A DNA stretch of 41,282 nucleotides, from positions 33,263-74,544 of the forward strand of contig NVUL01000004.1 of the NCBI GenBank assembly GCA_002401885.1, in the 5' to 3' direction. This document shows, piece by piece, positions 16,587 to 25,046 of the stretch. The stretch's first letter is position 1; the number at the start of each line of letters is the position of its first letter. The translations under genes and the position numbers were made by a program. The DNA comes from SAR86 cluster bacterium (GTDB taxonomy: Bacteria > Pseudomonadota > Gammaproteobacteria > Pseudomonadales > Pseudohongiellaceae). The notes below the pieces were generated by a model, which ran no database searches, was not told the origin of the DNA, and saw only the letters and a list, made by a program, of their open reading frames with translations.

Positions 16587-17089
16587 GATTGCTGGCCTCG
16601 TCTCACCGAACTCAGCACGGACATGAAGTTTCTTTCCTCAAGAGCCGGCCCAAAACTGGAAGTGGGGTCAATTGGCTTGTCTAAGGTATGAAGTTTCTGC
16701 ACGCTTCCTGGACTGGACCCGAGCAACAATTGTTCCTCGCCTACTGCTACTAGCAGCAACCTATCTTTAGCCCCTATGGGAACTACTGACAAAATGCGTA
16801 CCGCACCCGATCCTGTTCGTGCCTGAAAATTGATTTTCTTCAGCAAAAAGGAAAGCAGCACTATTACGCCGACGACCAACACAAGAGAAAGCAAAACCTG
16901 CACAACGTAGTCGGTCTGAATACTGCTGGTAAGCGCGGAATTTCGCGCTGACCGCTCCTCGATCTCAGATCCGAATTCCGCTGCGATTGCGTGTATAGGC
17001 GATACACAGGCCGTCAGGGTCAGCAGTCTTAGTTTTCTGCGCAGTGATTGCTGCCAATTGGATACAGCTGGATTAACTTGCATCTTCAT
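16583..17089 (-). CDS. fliO: Flagellar assembly protein FliO
   Basis: Accessory factor that helps assemble the FliP ring. I choose ATG 17089 (169 residues): a GAGG ribosome site lies just upstream, and the start overlaps the fliN stop by 17 bp; the longer open frame reaching 17197 would run deep into fliN. A signal-like stretch is followed by a membrane segment near residues 70-93 (VVQVLLSLVLVVGVIVLLSF) and the FliO cytoplasmic domain (ILSVVPIGAKDRLLLVAVGE then EQLLLGSSPG). FliO is weakly conserved, but position and motif agree. Confidence 0.88.
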   Translation of the reverse strand: MKMQVNPAVSNWQQSLRRKLRLLTLTACVSPIHAIAAEFGSEIEERSARNSALTSSIQTDYVVQVLLSLVLVVGVIVLLSFLLKKINFQARTGSGAVRILSVVPIGAKDRLLLVAVGEEQLLLGSSPGSVQKLHTLDKPIDPTSSFGPALEERNFMSVLSSVRRGQQS

Positions 17090-17534
17090 GATCCTCACTA
17101 CTAGGTATTCGTGTGATTTCGGAGATTCGGACACCGTAGCGCTGCTGTAGCGATATCGCCTCAGCTTCTGCGACGATCTTTTCATCCACCAAAACATCGA
17201 TCACATCCACGGAAACGTTTCGAAGGTCAATGAAAGAGCCTTTACGAAGTTCCATCAGGCGGGCAATCGATATTTTTGTTCTACCAACCTCGAACACAAT
17301 CGAAATGGGAACATCGAGCATGGAATTGAGAGTAAATACGGGGGGCGAGAGAGCAGGCACCAGCGCTTTCGAATTTGATATAGCACCGAAGTCTGCAAAG
17401 GGAACTGAATCTGTTACGTCACTTAGAGCACTGCCGGGTGCATTGTCGAACGGAGAAGCAGTCGCTGTTCCGCGCGCCCCTGTTGAAAGCTCCACTTCCA
17501 CTCCGCCACCACTATTATCTAGGTTGTTACTCAA
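17073..17534 (-). CDS. fliN: Flagellar motor switch protein FliN
   Basis: C-ring protein of 153 residues. The C-terminal SpoA domain spans about residues 70-145, with LDVPISIVFEVGRTKISIAR, LMELRKGSFIDL, VDVLVDEKIVAEAEAISLQ and YGVRISEI. The N-terminal half is an acidic, poorly conserved extension typical of FliN in gammaproteobacteria. It lies 42 bp downstream of fliM and overlaps the start of fliO. Confidence 0.96.
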   Translation of the reverse strand: MSNNLDNSGGGVEVELSTGARGTATASPFDNAPGSALSDVTDSVPFADFGAISNSKALVPALSPPVFTLNSMLDVPISIVFEVGRTKISIARLMELRKGSFIDLRNVSVDVIDVLVDEKIVAEAEAISLQQRYGVRISEITRIPSSEDHEDAS

Positions 17535-17576
17535 AATTTATTCCTTCTGTATTCCAGTACTTGTATTGCAGCACCC

Positions 17577-18509
17577 TTAGTAGAGAACCTTCAGTCCTGC
17601 CTTCCCGTCGATCTCGCCCATCTTCGCTTTGAATTTCGTGACACCATTGATTTTCACATCCACTTGTTCTGGAGAATCCACAGAAATTATGTCTCCTTCT
17701 TCTAAACGAAATATCTCGCCGATCGTCAGTCTGGCCCCCGTTAGTTCTCCAGTAACATCTGCCGAGAATGTCATCGCTCTGCTCTTCATAGTTTCTCTGG
17801 GAGAATATGCCTCCTGGAGTGCGTTCAACTTCTTGTGCCGAAAAATCGCGTCGATGCTACTTCCCGGCATGATTAATTGGATCTCTCCTCCTCCACCGGC
17901 AAATTCAACGGAGAATGGTCTGATCATAAGCACATCAGTCTGCGCAAAGGATGCGAGATGCATTGGATTTACTTCTGTCTCTACGTGCATGAACTCGACT
18001 GCCGCAAGATCCTTCCAGCTGGCCTTTATCGTGGCAATTATGGTCTTCAGAATCAGCCTGACCACTCGCTGCTCCGTGTGTGTAAAGTCTCTGTCACCGA
18101 TGTCACTCTTTCTTGAGCCACCCCCAAAGAAGGCGTTAACAAGGGCATGAACTAATTCAGCATCAAGCACTATCGCGGAAAATCCGATGAGCCCAGTCAG
18201 CGCATAGACGTTTATGCTCGAAGGAACGGAGATTTCTTTAGAATAAGCATCGAATTTCGAGATCAGTATTTCTTTGCGTTTCACTTCCACGCTTCTATGC
18301 AGTAGTGCAAGCAGGTTTATACTCAGGTTAGTACGAAACCGTTCATCTACAATCTTAACTTCTTGCGACCAGCCTTTAGCTCGGTGCATACCGCTGGTTA
18401 GATCGTACAATTCGTAATCGTCGATGGTTACGATTCGAGAATTTTCTTCATCACCGGGCACTCCATTTACAAGTGCATCGACTTCGCCTTTTGATAGAAC
18501 ATCACTCAT
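17577..18509 (-). CDS. fliM: Flagellar motor switch protein FliM
   Basis: C-ring protein that binds phosphorylated CheY and controls rotation direction. 310 residues, slightly shorter than the usual 320-330. The CheY-binding peptide is at the extreme N-terminus (MSDVLSKGEVDALVNGV). The middle CheC-like domain is present (GLIGFSAIVLDAELVHALVN, FFGGG), and the C-terminal SpoA domain ends with ISVDSPEQVDVKINGVTKFK. Twenty base pairs after fliG, an unusual neighbour since fliL normally precedes fliM. Confidence 0.97.
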   Translation of the reverse strand: MSDVLSKGEVDALVNGVPGDEENSRIVTIDDYELYDLTSGMHRAKGWSQEVKIVDERFRTNLSINLLALLHRSVEVKRKEILISKFDAYSKEISVPSSINVYALTGLIGFSAIVLDAELVHALVNAFFGGGSRKSDIGDRDFTHTEQRVVRLILKTIIATIKASWKDLAAVEFMHVETEVNPMHLASFAQTDVLMIRPFSVEFAGGGGEIQLIMPGSSIDAIFRHKKLNALQEAYSPRETMKSRAMTFSADVTGELTGARLTIGEIFRLEEGDIISVDSPEQVDVKINGVTKFKAKMGEIDGKAGLKVLY

Positions 18510-18529
18510 CTACAGTACCCGCTCTCTTT

Positions 18530-19543
18530 TTATCCAATCATCGCGCCAGAATCGACGCTCAACACAATCTTGTCCGAATCTGCCAGCTGCTTAGTTGCAA
18601 CGAGTATTTCTTTCTGCGCAGTCTCTACCTCAGTTACTTTCACTGGACCAAGCCCCTCCATATCCTCGGTAAATATTTCCGCCGCTCTTGTAGACATATT
18701 TCGAAGCACTTTCTCTTCGAGCGCCTTATCAGCACCCTTGAGAGCGAGAACCAAAACATCCGTTGCCACTTCACGTAGAACCAGCTGAAAATCTTTGTCA
18801 GGTATTTTCTTGAGGTCGTCGAACACGAACATCTCTTCCTGTATTCTCATTGCGGTTTCATTATTGCTTTCAGTGATCTTACTAATGATGCTCTCTTCGA
18901 AACTCTTCTCGAGAGTATTGAAAATATTGGCTACGTTCTTCGCCCCGCCCATCTCGGAGCTTTGTTTCGACACAACGCCCTCAACCTGCTTCTCCAATGA
19001 AGAATTCAACTCTTCCAACGCTGCAGGGTCTATTGGCTCCATCTCTGCCATGCGTATACAGAGTTCTACAACAGAATTTTCTGGAAGATAGGTTAGAACC
19101 TCGCCGGATAGCTCTGCGCCTAGATAGGAGACTACAATTGCTTGTATCTGAGGGTGTTCGTTCTCAATGATTCCCGCTATAAGCTGCGGCTCCATCCACT
19201 TTAGAGAGTCCAGACCACGAGTATTACCGCCAAGCGTGATCTTCTCGAGAATGCTTTCCGCCGCTTCCGATCCCAGCGCTTGAATCAATACGTCTTTCGT
19301 ATAGCGCCCCGCTTCTATGCTAATAGAGTCATCGGTTGAGCACTGATCGAGAAATGATCTAAGCACTAGGTTTACTTCATCCGTACTCATCTCACCCATA
19401 TAGGTCATCTCGGCACCGATCTTCTGCACCTCATCATTACGAAGCAGCTTCAGTACGTTAGCCGCACCTTGCTCTCCCATAACCATGAGAAGCTGAGCCG
19501 CTTTCTCTGTACCCGTTTTTCTGGCGTTTCTTCTACTTCTCAT
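18530..19543 (-). CDS. fliG: Flagellar motor switch protein FliG
   Basis: Rotor protein that contacts the stator. 337 residues. N-terminal FliF-binding domain: TEKAAQLLMVMGEQGAANVL. Middle domain with the EHPQ motif (ENEHPQIQAIVVSYL). C-terminal torque domain with VFDDLKKIPDKDFQLVLREV, ALKGADKALEEKVLRNMSTR and a GPVKVTEVETAQKEI tail. It heads the operon with fliM and fliN rather than following fliF. An upstream sigma-54 promoter match lies at 19728-19743 and FleQ-like half-sites at 19592-19616. Confidence 0.97.
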   Translation of the reverse strand: MRSRRNARKTGTEKAAQLLMVMGEQGAANVLKLLRNDEVQKIGAEMTYMGEMSTDEVNLVLRSFLDQCSTDDSISIEAGRYTKDVLIQALGSEAAESILEKITLGGNTRGLDSLKWMEPQLIAGIIENEHPQIQAIVVSYLGAELSGEVLTYLPENSVVELCIRMAEMEPIDPAALEELNSSLEKQVEGVVSKQSSEMGGAKNVANIFNTLEKSFEESIISKITESNNETAMRIQEEMFVFDDLKKIPDKDFQLVLREVATDVLVLALKGADKALEEKVLRNMSTRAAEIFTEDMEGLGPVKVTEVETAQKEILVATKQLADSDKIVLSVDSGAMIG

Positions 19544-19591
19544 TTTTTCTTGGTATCTATCATTAGTGCTGTGATCGCGATGTTCGGACCA

Positions 19592-19616
19592 GTCAATGAA
19601 ATGACAACGTCATTTC
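19592..19616 (-). promoter_or_regulatory. FleQ-box-like site with adjoining inverted repeat upstream of fliG
   Basis: The 14-mer GTCAATGAAATGAC (19592-19605) matches the FleQ consensus GTCaNTAAAtTGAC at all but two defined positions. A third half-site continues it as GAAATGAC-AAC-GTCATTTC, an 8-bp perfect inverted repeat (19598-19616). It lies downstream of the predicted sigma-54 start (about 19716), in the fliG leader. In Pseudomonas, FleQ binding in the leaders of flagellar operons has been described. Confidence 0.55.
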
Positions 19617-19727
19617 CTTACCTTGTACTTTTTTTGACAGTCCGATCTCAATATTCATGCTGCAGGTTGATTTTGCTGCTCTGCGAGCATCTTAGGAAAT
19701 TACAAATTCCCCTTTACGTAGTGAAGG

Positions 19728-19743
19728 AGCAATTACTATGCCA
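19728..19743 (-). promoter_or_regulatory. Sigma-54 promoter for the fliG-fliM...motD operon
   Basis: On the minus strand this reads TGGCAT-agtaa-TTGCT, with invariant GG and GC in correct spacing. The predicted start is near 19716, giving a leader of about 170 nt before fliG that contains FleQ-like half-sites. Confidence 0.7.
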
Positions 19744-19829
19744 GTGATCACTTTTAATCGATTAAGGAGAGGGGAAGAGAGGTCGTAGTACGTCTAGCGA
19801 AGCCACTTTTCTTTCTCGAGGAATTCTAA

Positions 19830-21179
19830 GTGTCTCTAATAATACCGACCCTCTCCATGCCGAACGCAGCACGGATAGGCAGCCAGAGCGCTGATTGGAA
19901 GCTTGGGCAGATCACGCAGGGCCGAGTTGCGAATAGCAATCGAGCAAACCCAAGCATCAATATTGCTGGCACTAATTACCAGGTAGCCTCCAATTTACAA
20001 TTTTCTCAAGGGGAATCTTTGCTACTGAAAGTTTCAGGAGTCTCACCCCAGCTTGAGTTTTCAATTATTTCTCGTGCACGCCGAAATGTAGGAAATAGTG
20101 ATGTCGCTTCTGTGATTCTGCCGGACAAATTCTTACATAATTCCCCGGCCGCAAATCGAAACATCAATAGCAGCCTGACCAATCTAATAAGCCTGCTGCA
20201 CGCGAGCTCTTCTTCTCCCGTTCCGTCCGCCACAGCGCTGCTCATAGACTCAATGAGAAGCAGAATAGTACGAGAAGGTGGCTTAACGAATCCGAAGCTC
20301 ATAGAGAACTCGCTGCTAAGTAACAGTCTACTTATGAGCAGTCCCTCGGACTCGAAGGCTCTAGGTGGAGGCCTGTTAGACCTACTGAAGCAGATCGCAA
20401 GCTCGCTGGAAAACCAAAGAAACTCAGCTGGACGAATTCCTGCAGGCATGAAGTATCAACAGGCGCTAGGTATGTCTCTTTATCTAAGCGGCGACATCAA
20501 TTTTCTTGGCACCTTCACTCGTGAAGTCGAAGAGCAATTCGCCAACCTTTTGAATCTGCGAAACAGAACTCAAGAAGATATGCAACAACATGCCTATAGG
20601 TTACTAGCAGAACTGCCCGTCCTATTCAGAAACCAGGTAAAGTCGATAAGTATTCGCTATCTTGGGAAAAAGTCAGGAGGAAAAAGGGAATTCGACGGAA
20701 CAGGCTGTGGTGTCGATTTTGAGTTCGAATTCAGCAACGGCAAGATCTACACTAGGATACTCATCACTGGCTCTTCGGTTCGTTTATCTGTGGGATGCGA
20801 GAAAATTAGTACAGCGGAATATCTCAATACTAGCAAGAACTCACTTGAAGAAAGACTGAGCAACTACGGATTGAATCTCAAAGGATTCACGGCAGTAGTT
20901 CACGATGGGTATCTGTCCCTCGACACTGATGCGCCAGACACAAAAAATCTACATGAAGCGGAGCAGATGAAAAATATTGTTTCCCCGACCTCCACAGAAA
21001 GAACCGACGAGGCGACGAGAATTGAACTACGCAACGTTTATACCGAAGGAAAAATACCCAAACTAGAAGAGTTCGCCCTTCAGATCAATAATCAGGATGT
21101 AGAAGTGACTAGCGAGATTCCCGCTCAACTCTATTGTGCAATGGCGTGTTTCTTCGCACAACTATTCGAGGAAAAATAG
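19830..21179 (+). CDS. fliK: Flagellar hook-length control protein, FliK-like
   Basis: Secreted ruler that measures the hook and triggers the FlhB specificity switch. 449 residues, starting at GTG with a GAGGAA ribosome site 9 nt upstream. The N-terminal region is weakly conserved; the segment GQITQGRVANSN followed by LLLKVSGVSPQLEFSII resembles the N-terminal domain of pseudomonad FliK. The C-terminal region (about 275-370) fits the FliK hook-length domain: VDFEFEFSNGKIYTRILITG, SVRLSVGCEKIS, SLEERLSNYGLNLKGFTAVV. It is transcribed away from fliG and converges on the hybrid kinase with a 23-bp gap. Confidence 0.75.
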   Translation: MSLIIPTLSMPNAARIGSQSADWKLGQITQGRVANSNRANPSINIAGTNYQVASNLQFSQGESLLLKVSGVSPQLEFSIISRARRNVGNSDVASVILPDKFLHNSPAANRNINSSLTNLISLLHASSSSPVPSATALLIDSMRSRIVREGGLTNPKLIENSLLSNSLLMSSPSDSKALGGGLLDLLKQIASSLENQRNSAGRIPAGMKYQQALGMSLYLSGDINFLGTFTREVEEQFANLLNLRNRTQEDMQQHAYRLLAELPVLFRNQVKSISIRYLGKKSGGKREFDGTGCGVDFEFEFSNGKIYTRILITGSSVRLSVGCEKISTAEYLNTSKNSLEERLSNYGLNLKGFTAVVHDGYLSLDTDAPDTKNLHEAEQMKNIVSPTSTERTDEATRIELRNVYTEGKIPKLEEFALQINNQDVEVTSEIPAQLYCAMACFFAQLFEEK

Positions 21180-21202
21180 ATTAGGCGAGGCTTGCGTAAC
21201 TT

Positions 21203-23383
21203 CTACGCGGCAACCTCACAAATCAATTCATCTATCGCTGCAACTAACTCATTAAAGGAAAAGGGTTTAGTTATGAGCGGCGCATCCAGTTCTATGCCCG
21301 ACTTATCGGCGATGACGCCCGAGGGGAACCCAGACATATACAATATTTTGATATTCGGTAAACGTTTCCTAACCTGCTTCGCAAGCGATACACCATTTAT
21401 CCCGCCCGGCATAACTATGTCGGTTAACAAAAACTCAATATCGGGGTTTTGCTCTAATAGGCTAAGCGCTAGATTTCCATCTGTTGCGGAAATCACATCG
21501 AATCCCAGATCCTTCACGTAACTCGATGTCACCTCCAACAGATCACACTCATCATCGACTATGAGAACCTTGCCTGAAGCTTCCTTGTGAAGTCCAATAC
21601 TAGGACGAGCACGCTGTTGAGTTTCTTCCTGCAATTCTTTTGCTGCCGGCAAGAAGATATCGATGGTAGTGCCGTTGTCGACTTCGCTGGATATCTGGAC
21701 GCTTCCGCCGGACTGCTTGGCGAAACCGTATACCATCGCCAATCCCAACCCTGTTCCTTTATCACGCTCCTTGGTGGAGAAGAACGGCTCGAAAGCCCGA
21801 GACAGCGTTTCCTGCGTCATACCAGTACCGGTATCAGTTATGGATATCTGTACATACATTCCTGGGTTCATTGTTTCGTGTTCTACGATGGGGTTTCCCT
21901 GAGTAAGATGCAGAACCTTTGACCTTATCGAGAACTTCCCGCCATCGGGCATGGCGTGAGCGGAATTGATAGCTAGATTCAATATCACACTCTCTAATCC
22001 AGACCTATCTACTAGCACATTAGGCACGCTGCTTTTGATATCGTAGCTCATTTCAATATCGGGCCCTAAGGTGCGCGGCAACATATCACTCAACTCTTCG
22101 ACAATGGCTTTGATGCTATTGGGTTTTGGCATTAACGGTTGCCGTCTGGCGACAGCGAGCATACGTTTAGTAAGTTCCGCGCCTCTCGCGCCTGCTTTCT
22201 TGGCAGTCTCTAGTCGCTTCAAGATGGGGCTATCCTGCTCTAGCTTTCTTAGGGCCAGATCAATATTTCCCATTATGACCCCAAGTAAGTTGTTGAAGTC
22301 GTGCGCCATACCCCCTGTCAGCCTTCCAATGGCATCCATTTTCTGGCTCTCACGCAGTTGTGCCTCCAGCTTCACCCGGTCGCTAACATCACGGACGATA
22401 CAAGTGTTAGTAAGTCCTGACTCAGTCTCTATAGCAGAAATTGCTGCCTCTACGGGAATACTATTCCCTTCACTATCTAGCGCGAGCATAGAAATTAAAT
22501 TCTGCTCGTTTGCCCTATCGTTGCTTAAGGGAAGCATTTTGGAACTGGGTTTCGGAATGCCTTCAATATCTAATTGAGGCAGTAGATTTTGTAGATTGGA
22601 TTTCATCAATTGGCTGCGAGAGAGTAAGAATATTCTTTCAGCCTGTTTGTTCGCGAGGAGTATATCGCCTTGATCGCTAGCGATTAAGATCGCATCCGCC
22701 GCAGATTCCACTAGAGAGCGAAACTGCTTTTCACTCTCTCGAAGAGCCCGCCTAGCATTAACTTGATCCGTTCTATCGTTAGCGATTCCCCCAATAGCAA
22801 ACACTTCGCCATCCTCATTCAAAAGTGGGAAGCGTAATATCGAGTAGTGCTTAGGCCCGTCCGCGGCTTTCAAAACAGCCTCGAACTCCATTGGGCTCCT
22901 GAATTTCACAACCTGTTTCTCTTGATCTGCCATCAGGGTGGCGTTGGAGTGCATGAATATTTTGGAAAAATCTATGCGCTCTACGGGAATATCCTTCGAT
23001 CCAGTAAACTCCCGAAAGCCTTGATTGACTAAGTTATAGCCGCCTTCCATATTTTTTACCCACATGATGCTAGGGTTCGTATCGAAGAAGCCCTCTAACA
23101 ATTGAATATTCCTACGCAGCCCCCTCTCCTTGTCATTCAAACTGGCCGCCAGATGCAAATACTTCCAGATAGCCATCATTGCAACTGATGCTAAGAGAAA
23201 GAGCACACTACCAAGAATCCAAAATACCCCAGAATCGGTCGCGGTTTCAGCGTAGGTGGAAAAAATATTCAAAAGGCTAAGGAAACCAGCCACACTGAGG
23301 GTGGTAGTTACTAGGCACAAGACTAAGAGAGGAATAAACTCTCCTTTTCGAAAGGCTGATCTTGTTCTGTCATTCTGCAGCAT
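21203..23383 (-). CDS. Membrane hybrid histidine kinase, PAS-PAS-HisKA-HATPase-REC
   Basis: Two-component sensor of 726 residues. Two membrane segments (about 17-40 and 52-76), then PAS 1 (about 95-205, FDTNPSIMWVKNMEGGYNLV), PAS 2 (about 218-345), the phospho-acceptor region GGMAHDFNNLLGVIMGNIDL with His near residue 360, an ATPase domain with N-box NLAINSAHAMPDGG and G-box GTGLGLAMVYGFAKQSGG, and a C-terminal receiver (VLIVDDECDLLEV; acceptor Asp in LLTDIVMPGG). All catalytic residues appear intact. It lies downstream of, and probably in an operon with, the receiver-EAL protein gene (90 bp gap). The signal is unknown. Confidence 0.92.
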   Translation of the reverse strand: MLQNDRTRSAFRKGEFIPLLVLCLVTTTLSVAGFLSLLNIFSTYAETATDSGVFWILGSVLFLLASVAMMAIWKYLHLAASLNDKERGLRRNIQLLEGFFDTNPSIMWVKNMEGGYNLVNQGFREFTGSKDIPVERIDFSKIFMHSNATLMADQEKQVVKFRSPMEFEAVLKAADGPKHYSILRFPLLNEDGEVFAIGGIANDRTDQVNARRALRESEKQFRSLVESAADAILIASDQGDILLANKQAERIFLLSRSQLMKSNLQNLLPQLDIEGIPKPSSKMLPLSNDRANEQNLISMLALDSEGNSIPVEAAISAIETESGLTNTCIVRDVSDRVKLEAQLRESQKMDAIGRLTGGMAHDFNNLLGVIMGNIDLALRKLEQDSPILKRLETAKKAGARGAELTKRMLAVARRQPLMPKPNSIKAIVEELSDMLPRTLGPDIEMSYDIKSSVPNVLVDRSGLESVILNLAINSAHAMPDGGKFSIRSKVLHLTQGNPIVEHETMNPGMYVQISITDTGTGMTQETLSRAFEPFFSTKERDKGTGLGLAMVYGFAKQSGGSVQISSEVDNGTTIDIFLPAAKELQEETQQRARPSIGLHKEASGKVLIVDDECDLLEVTSSYVKDLGFDVISATDGNLALSLLEQNPDIEFLLTDIVMPGGINGVSLAKQVRKRLPNIKILYMSGFPSGVIADKSGIELDAPLITKPFSFNELVAAIDELICEVAA

Positions 23384-23473
23384 ATTTACGTTCTCATGCT
23401 AAAACTGCAAATTCAGCTGCCAACGATCACCGTCAAGCATCTACTGCCTTGTACAGCTATGAAATTTTTGAAA

Positions 23474-24685
23474 TCACACCATAGCTTCGCGAGACTTCTT
23501 GAGCTCGCCGTCTGTATAGAGCGGTAGTATTTCTCTGGCGCAAAGGGGTGCTGAGACCTGCCGGCCTCGGATACTATTGAAGTTACACTTGCGAACAAAT
23601 TTCAATTGGTCTTCTGTATTTATATTGTCCCCACAAACTAGCAAGCCATTCTGTTTACACAATGAGGCTAATGAGCTGTAGAGAAATTCTGTTTCCATAT
23701 TATTCAGGAAATTCGGCTTGTTATTAAGACTGGACATGTTTAGATTTATCTTGTCGATTGGAAGTTTGTCCAGGTAAGGAAGAACATTTTCCCCTTCTCC
23801 CAGGACATTCATCTCAATGCGGAAACCCTTTATACGAAGTCTCGATAGAACATCAGCAATGGATGTTCGATTGCGCATGAAAGAGTCTTCGTCGATCTCG
23901 AGACCCAGAAGCTCTCTAGCGACATTAGAATTGTCTACTGTGTTCACAAGCATATCTGGGAGATCTAGATCTGACAGGAGTGACTCGTCTAAGCTAATGC
24001 TTATCTCAGGACTGAAGCCTTGGTTTGACCAAATACGAACATTCTCAAGAGCATGATCCAATGCCATCCTAGAAATTCCCTTGCCTACCGAATTTTCCAT
24101 AATCCAGTTATTAAGACGAAGCCCCGTAATAATCATTCCATCGTCCATGCGCCATTGCATACGGACAAGCAGTTTCTCGCGCGCTGAATTGGCTACTTGG
24201 TTTATCACGAGTTCCGGCTGATACAACACTTCGAAACCATAGTCTAATTTTCGCAAAGGAGGTTTGCGGCTGATATCTGATAGCGATTCCCTCTTTATGT
24301 GCAAATAAGGTTTAAGTGCAGATTCGATGGCATCGATTGATGCCGGCTTTGTTAGAGTGCCGCCAATATCAAGGTTAAGTTCTTTCCCAAGCGCCTGCAC
24401 AGAGGAAAGTGTGCGCTGATCCATGCCGCTCATCAAAACAATTGCAGCTTTGCAGCTACGCCTACCCAGCTCTCTAATAACCTCGACGCCATCTGTTCCT
24501 GGCATTCTAAGGTCGAGCGCGATAACTGTAGGTCGCAACCGATCTACCAAATCTACAACCTCTGACCCTTCACTTACGCAGGTAACTTCAAAACCGAGAT
24601 CTTCTGCAAGGGCTCGAAATATTTCACCGATCTCTTCCTCGTCGTCGGCAACTAAGAGGGTTGGTTTCTGCTCATTGGTACTCAT
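23474..24685 (-). CDS. Response regulator with a degenerate EAL domain
   Basis: 403 residues from ATG 24685 (ribosome site GGAGA 4 nt upstream; a GTG at 24721 would add 12 residues). Receiver domain at 1-125 with the acidic pair LLVADDEEEIGEI, acceptor Asp in ALDLRMPGTDG and the conserved Lys in GTLTKPASID. A C-terminal EAL-like fold spans about 145-395, but catalytic motifs are altered: REKLLVRMQW replaces E-A-L-x-R-W, LLGLEIDEDS is near the L-E-I-T-E-S position, IEMN replaces the D-D-F-G metal site, DKINLN replaces K-I-D, and LLVCGDNINTEDQL replaces A-E-G-V-E. It is therefore expected to be catalytically inactive, acting instead by binding. Operon partner of the hybrid kinase. Confidence 0.85.
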   Translation of the reverse strand: MSTNEQKPTLLVADDEEEIGEIFRALAEDLGFEVTCVSEGSEVVDLVDRLRPTVIALDLRMPGTDGVEVIRELGRRSCKAAIVLMSGMDQRTLSSVQALGKELNLDIGGTLTKPASIDAIESALKPYLHIKRESLSDISRKPPLRKLDYGFEVLYQPELVINQVANSAREKLLVRMQWRMDDGMIITGLRLNNWIMENSVGKGISRMALDHALENVRIWSNQGFSPEISISLDESLLSDLDLPDMLVNTVDNSNVARELLGLEIDEDSFMRNRTSIADVLSRLRIKGFRIEMNVLGEGENVLPYLDKLPIDKINLNMSSLNNKPNFLNNMETEFLYSSLASLCKQNGLLVCGDNINTEDQLKFVRKCNFNSIRGRQVSAPLCAREILPLYTDGELKKSREAMV

Positions 24686-25046
24686 AGAATCTCCAAAATT
24701 TTGGTAGCAAAAAGTCGACACTTATTCGAACAGGAATTCTTAGAATGCTGTACAGAATAGCAATTGCTGCTTCATGTATTACGACAGAAACCGCGTAACA
24801 TTAACCAGTTATTTGCAGAGAATGAGTAATGGCACTCGCTGAGAAAAAATTAAAGGCTGGAGAGTATCGCAGGCCAATTTTGAAGGATTTTTTTCACATT
24901 CTCAGAGAATAATACGTGGATTTTGGCAGCGAAGGGTGAAAATACTACAAGTATTATTGACTACTGCGAAAGGCAAGGTGGCAACAAATTAACAGCTGTG
25001 CATGGAAAAACAGGGTGGACAACGGCAGGACTGAACTCCAGCAGAT
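24686..25046. other. Intergenic region upstream of the receiver-EAL gene (361 bp)
   Basis: AT-rich spacer between the NarL-type regulator and the receiver-EAL gene, both on the minus strand. It presumably holds the promoter of the EAL/kinase pair. I found no sigma-54 or FleQ-like site and no clear terminator. A plus-strand open frame that enters it is antisense to the regulator gene and is not convincing as coding. Confidence 0.5.

Noticed and set aside
17090..17197. Longer FliO start at 17197
   Set aside because: It would overlap fliN by 125 bp, while ATG 17089 has a GAGG ribosome site and gives a normal FliO length.
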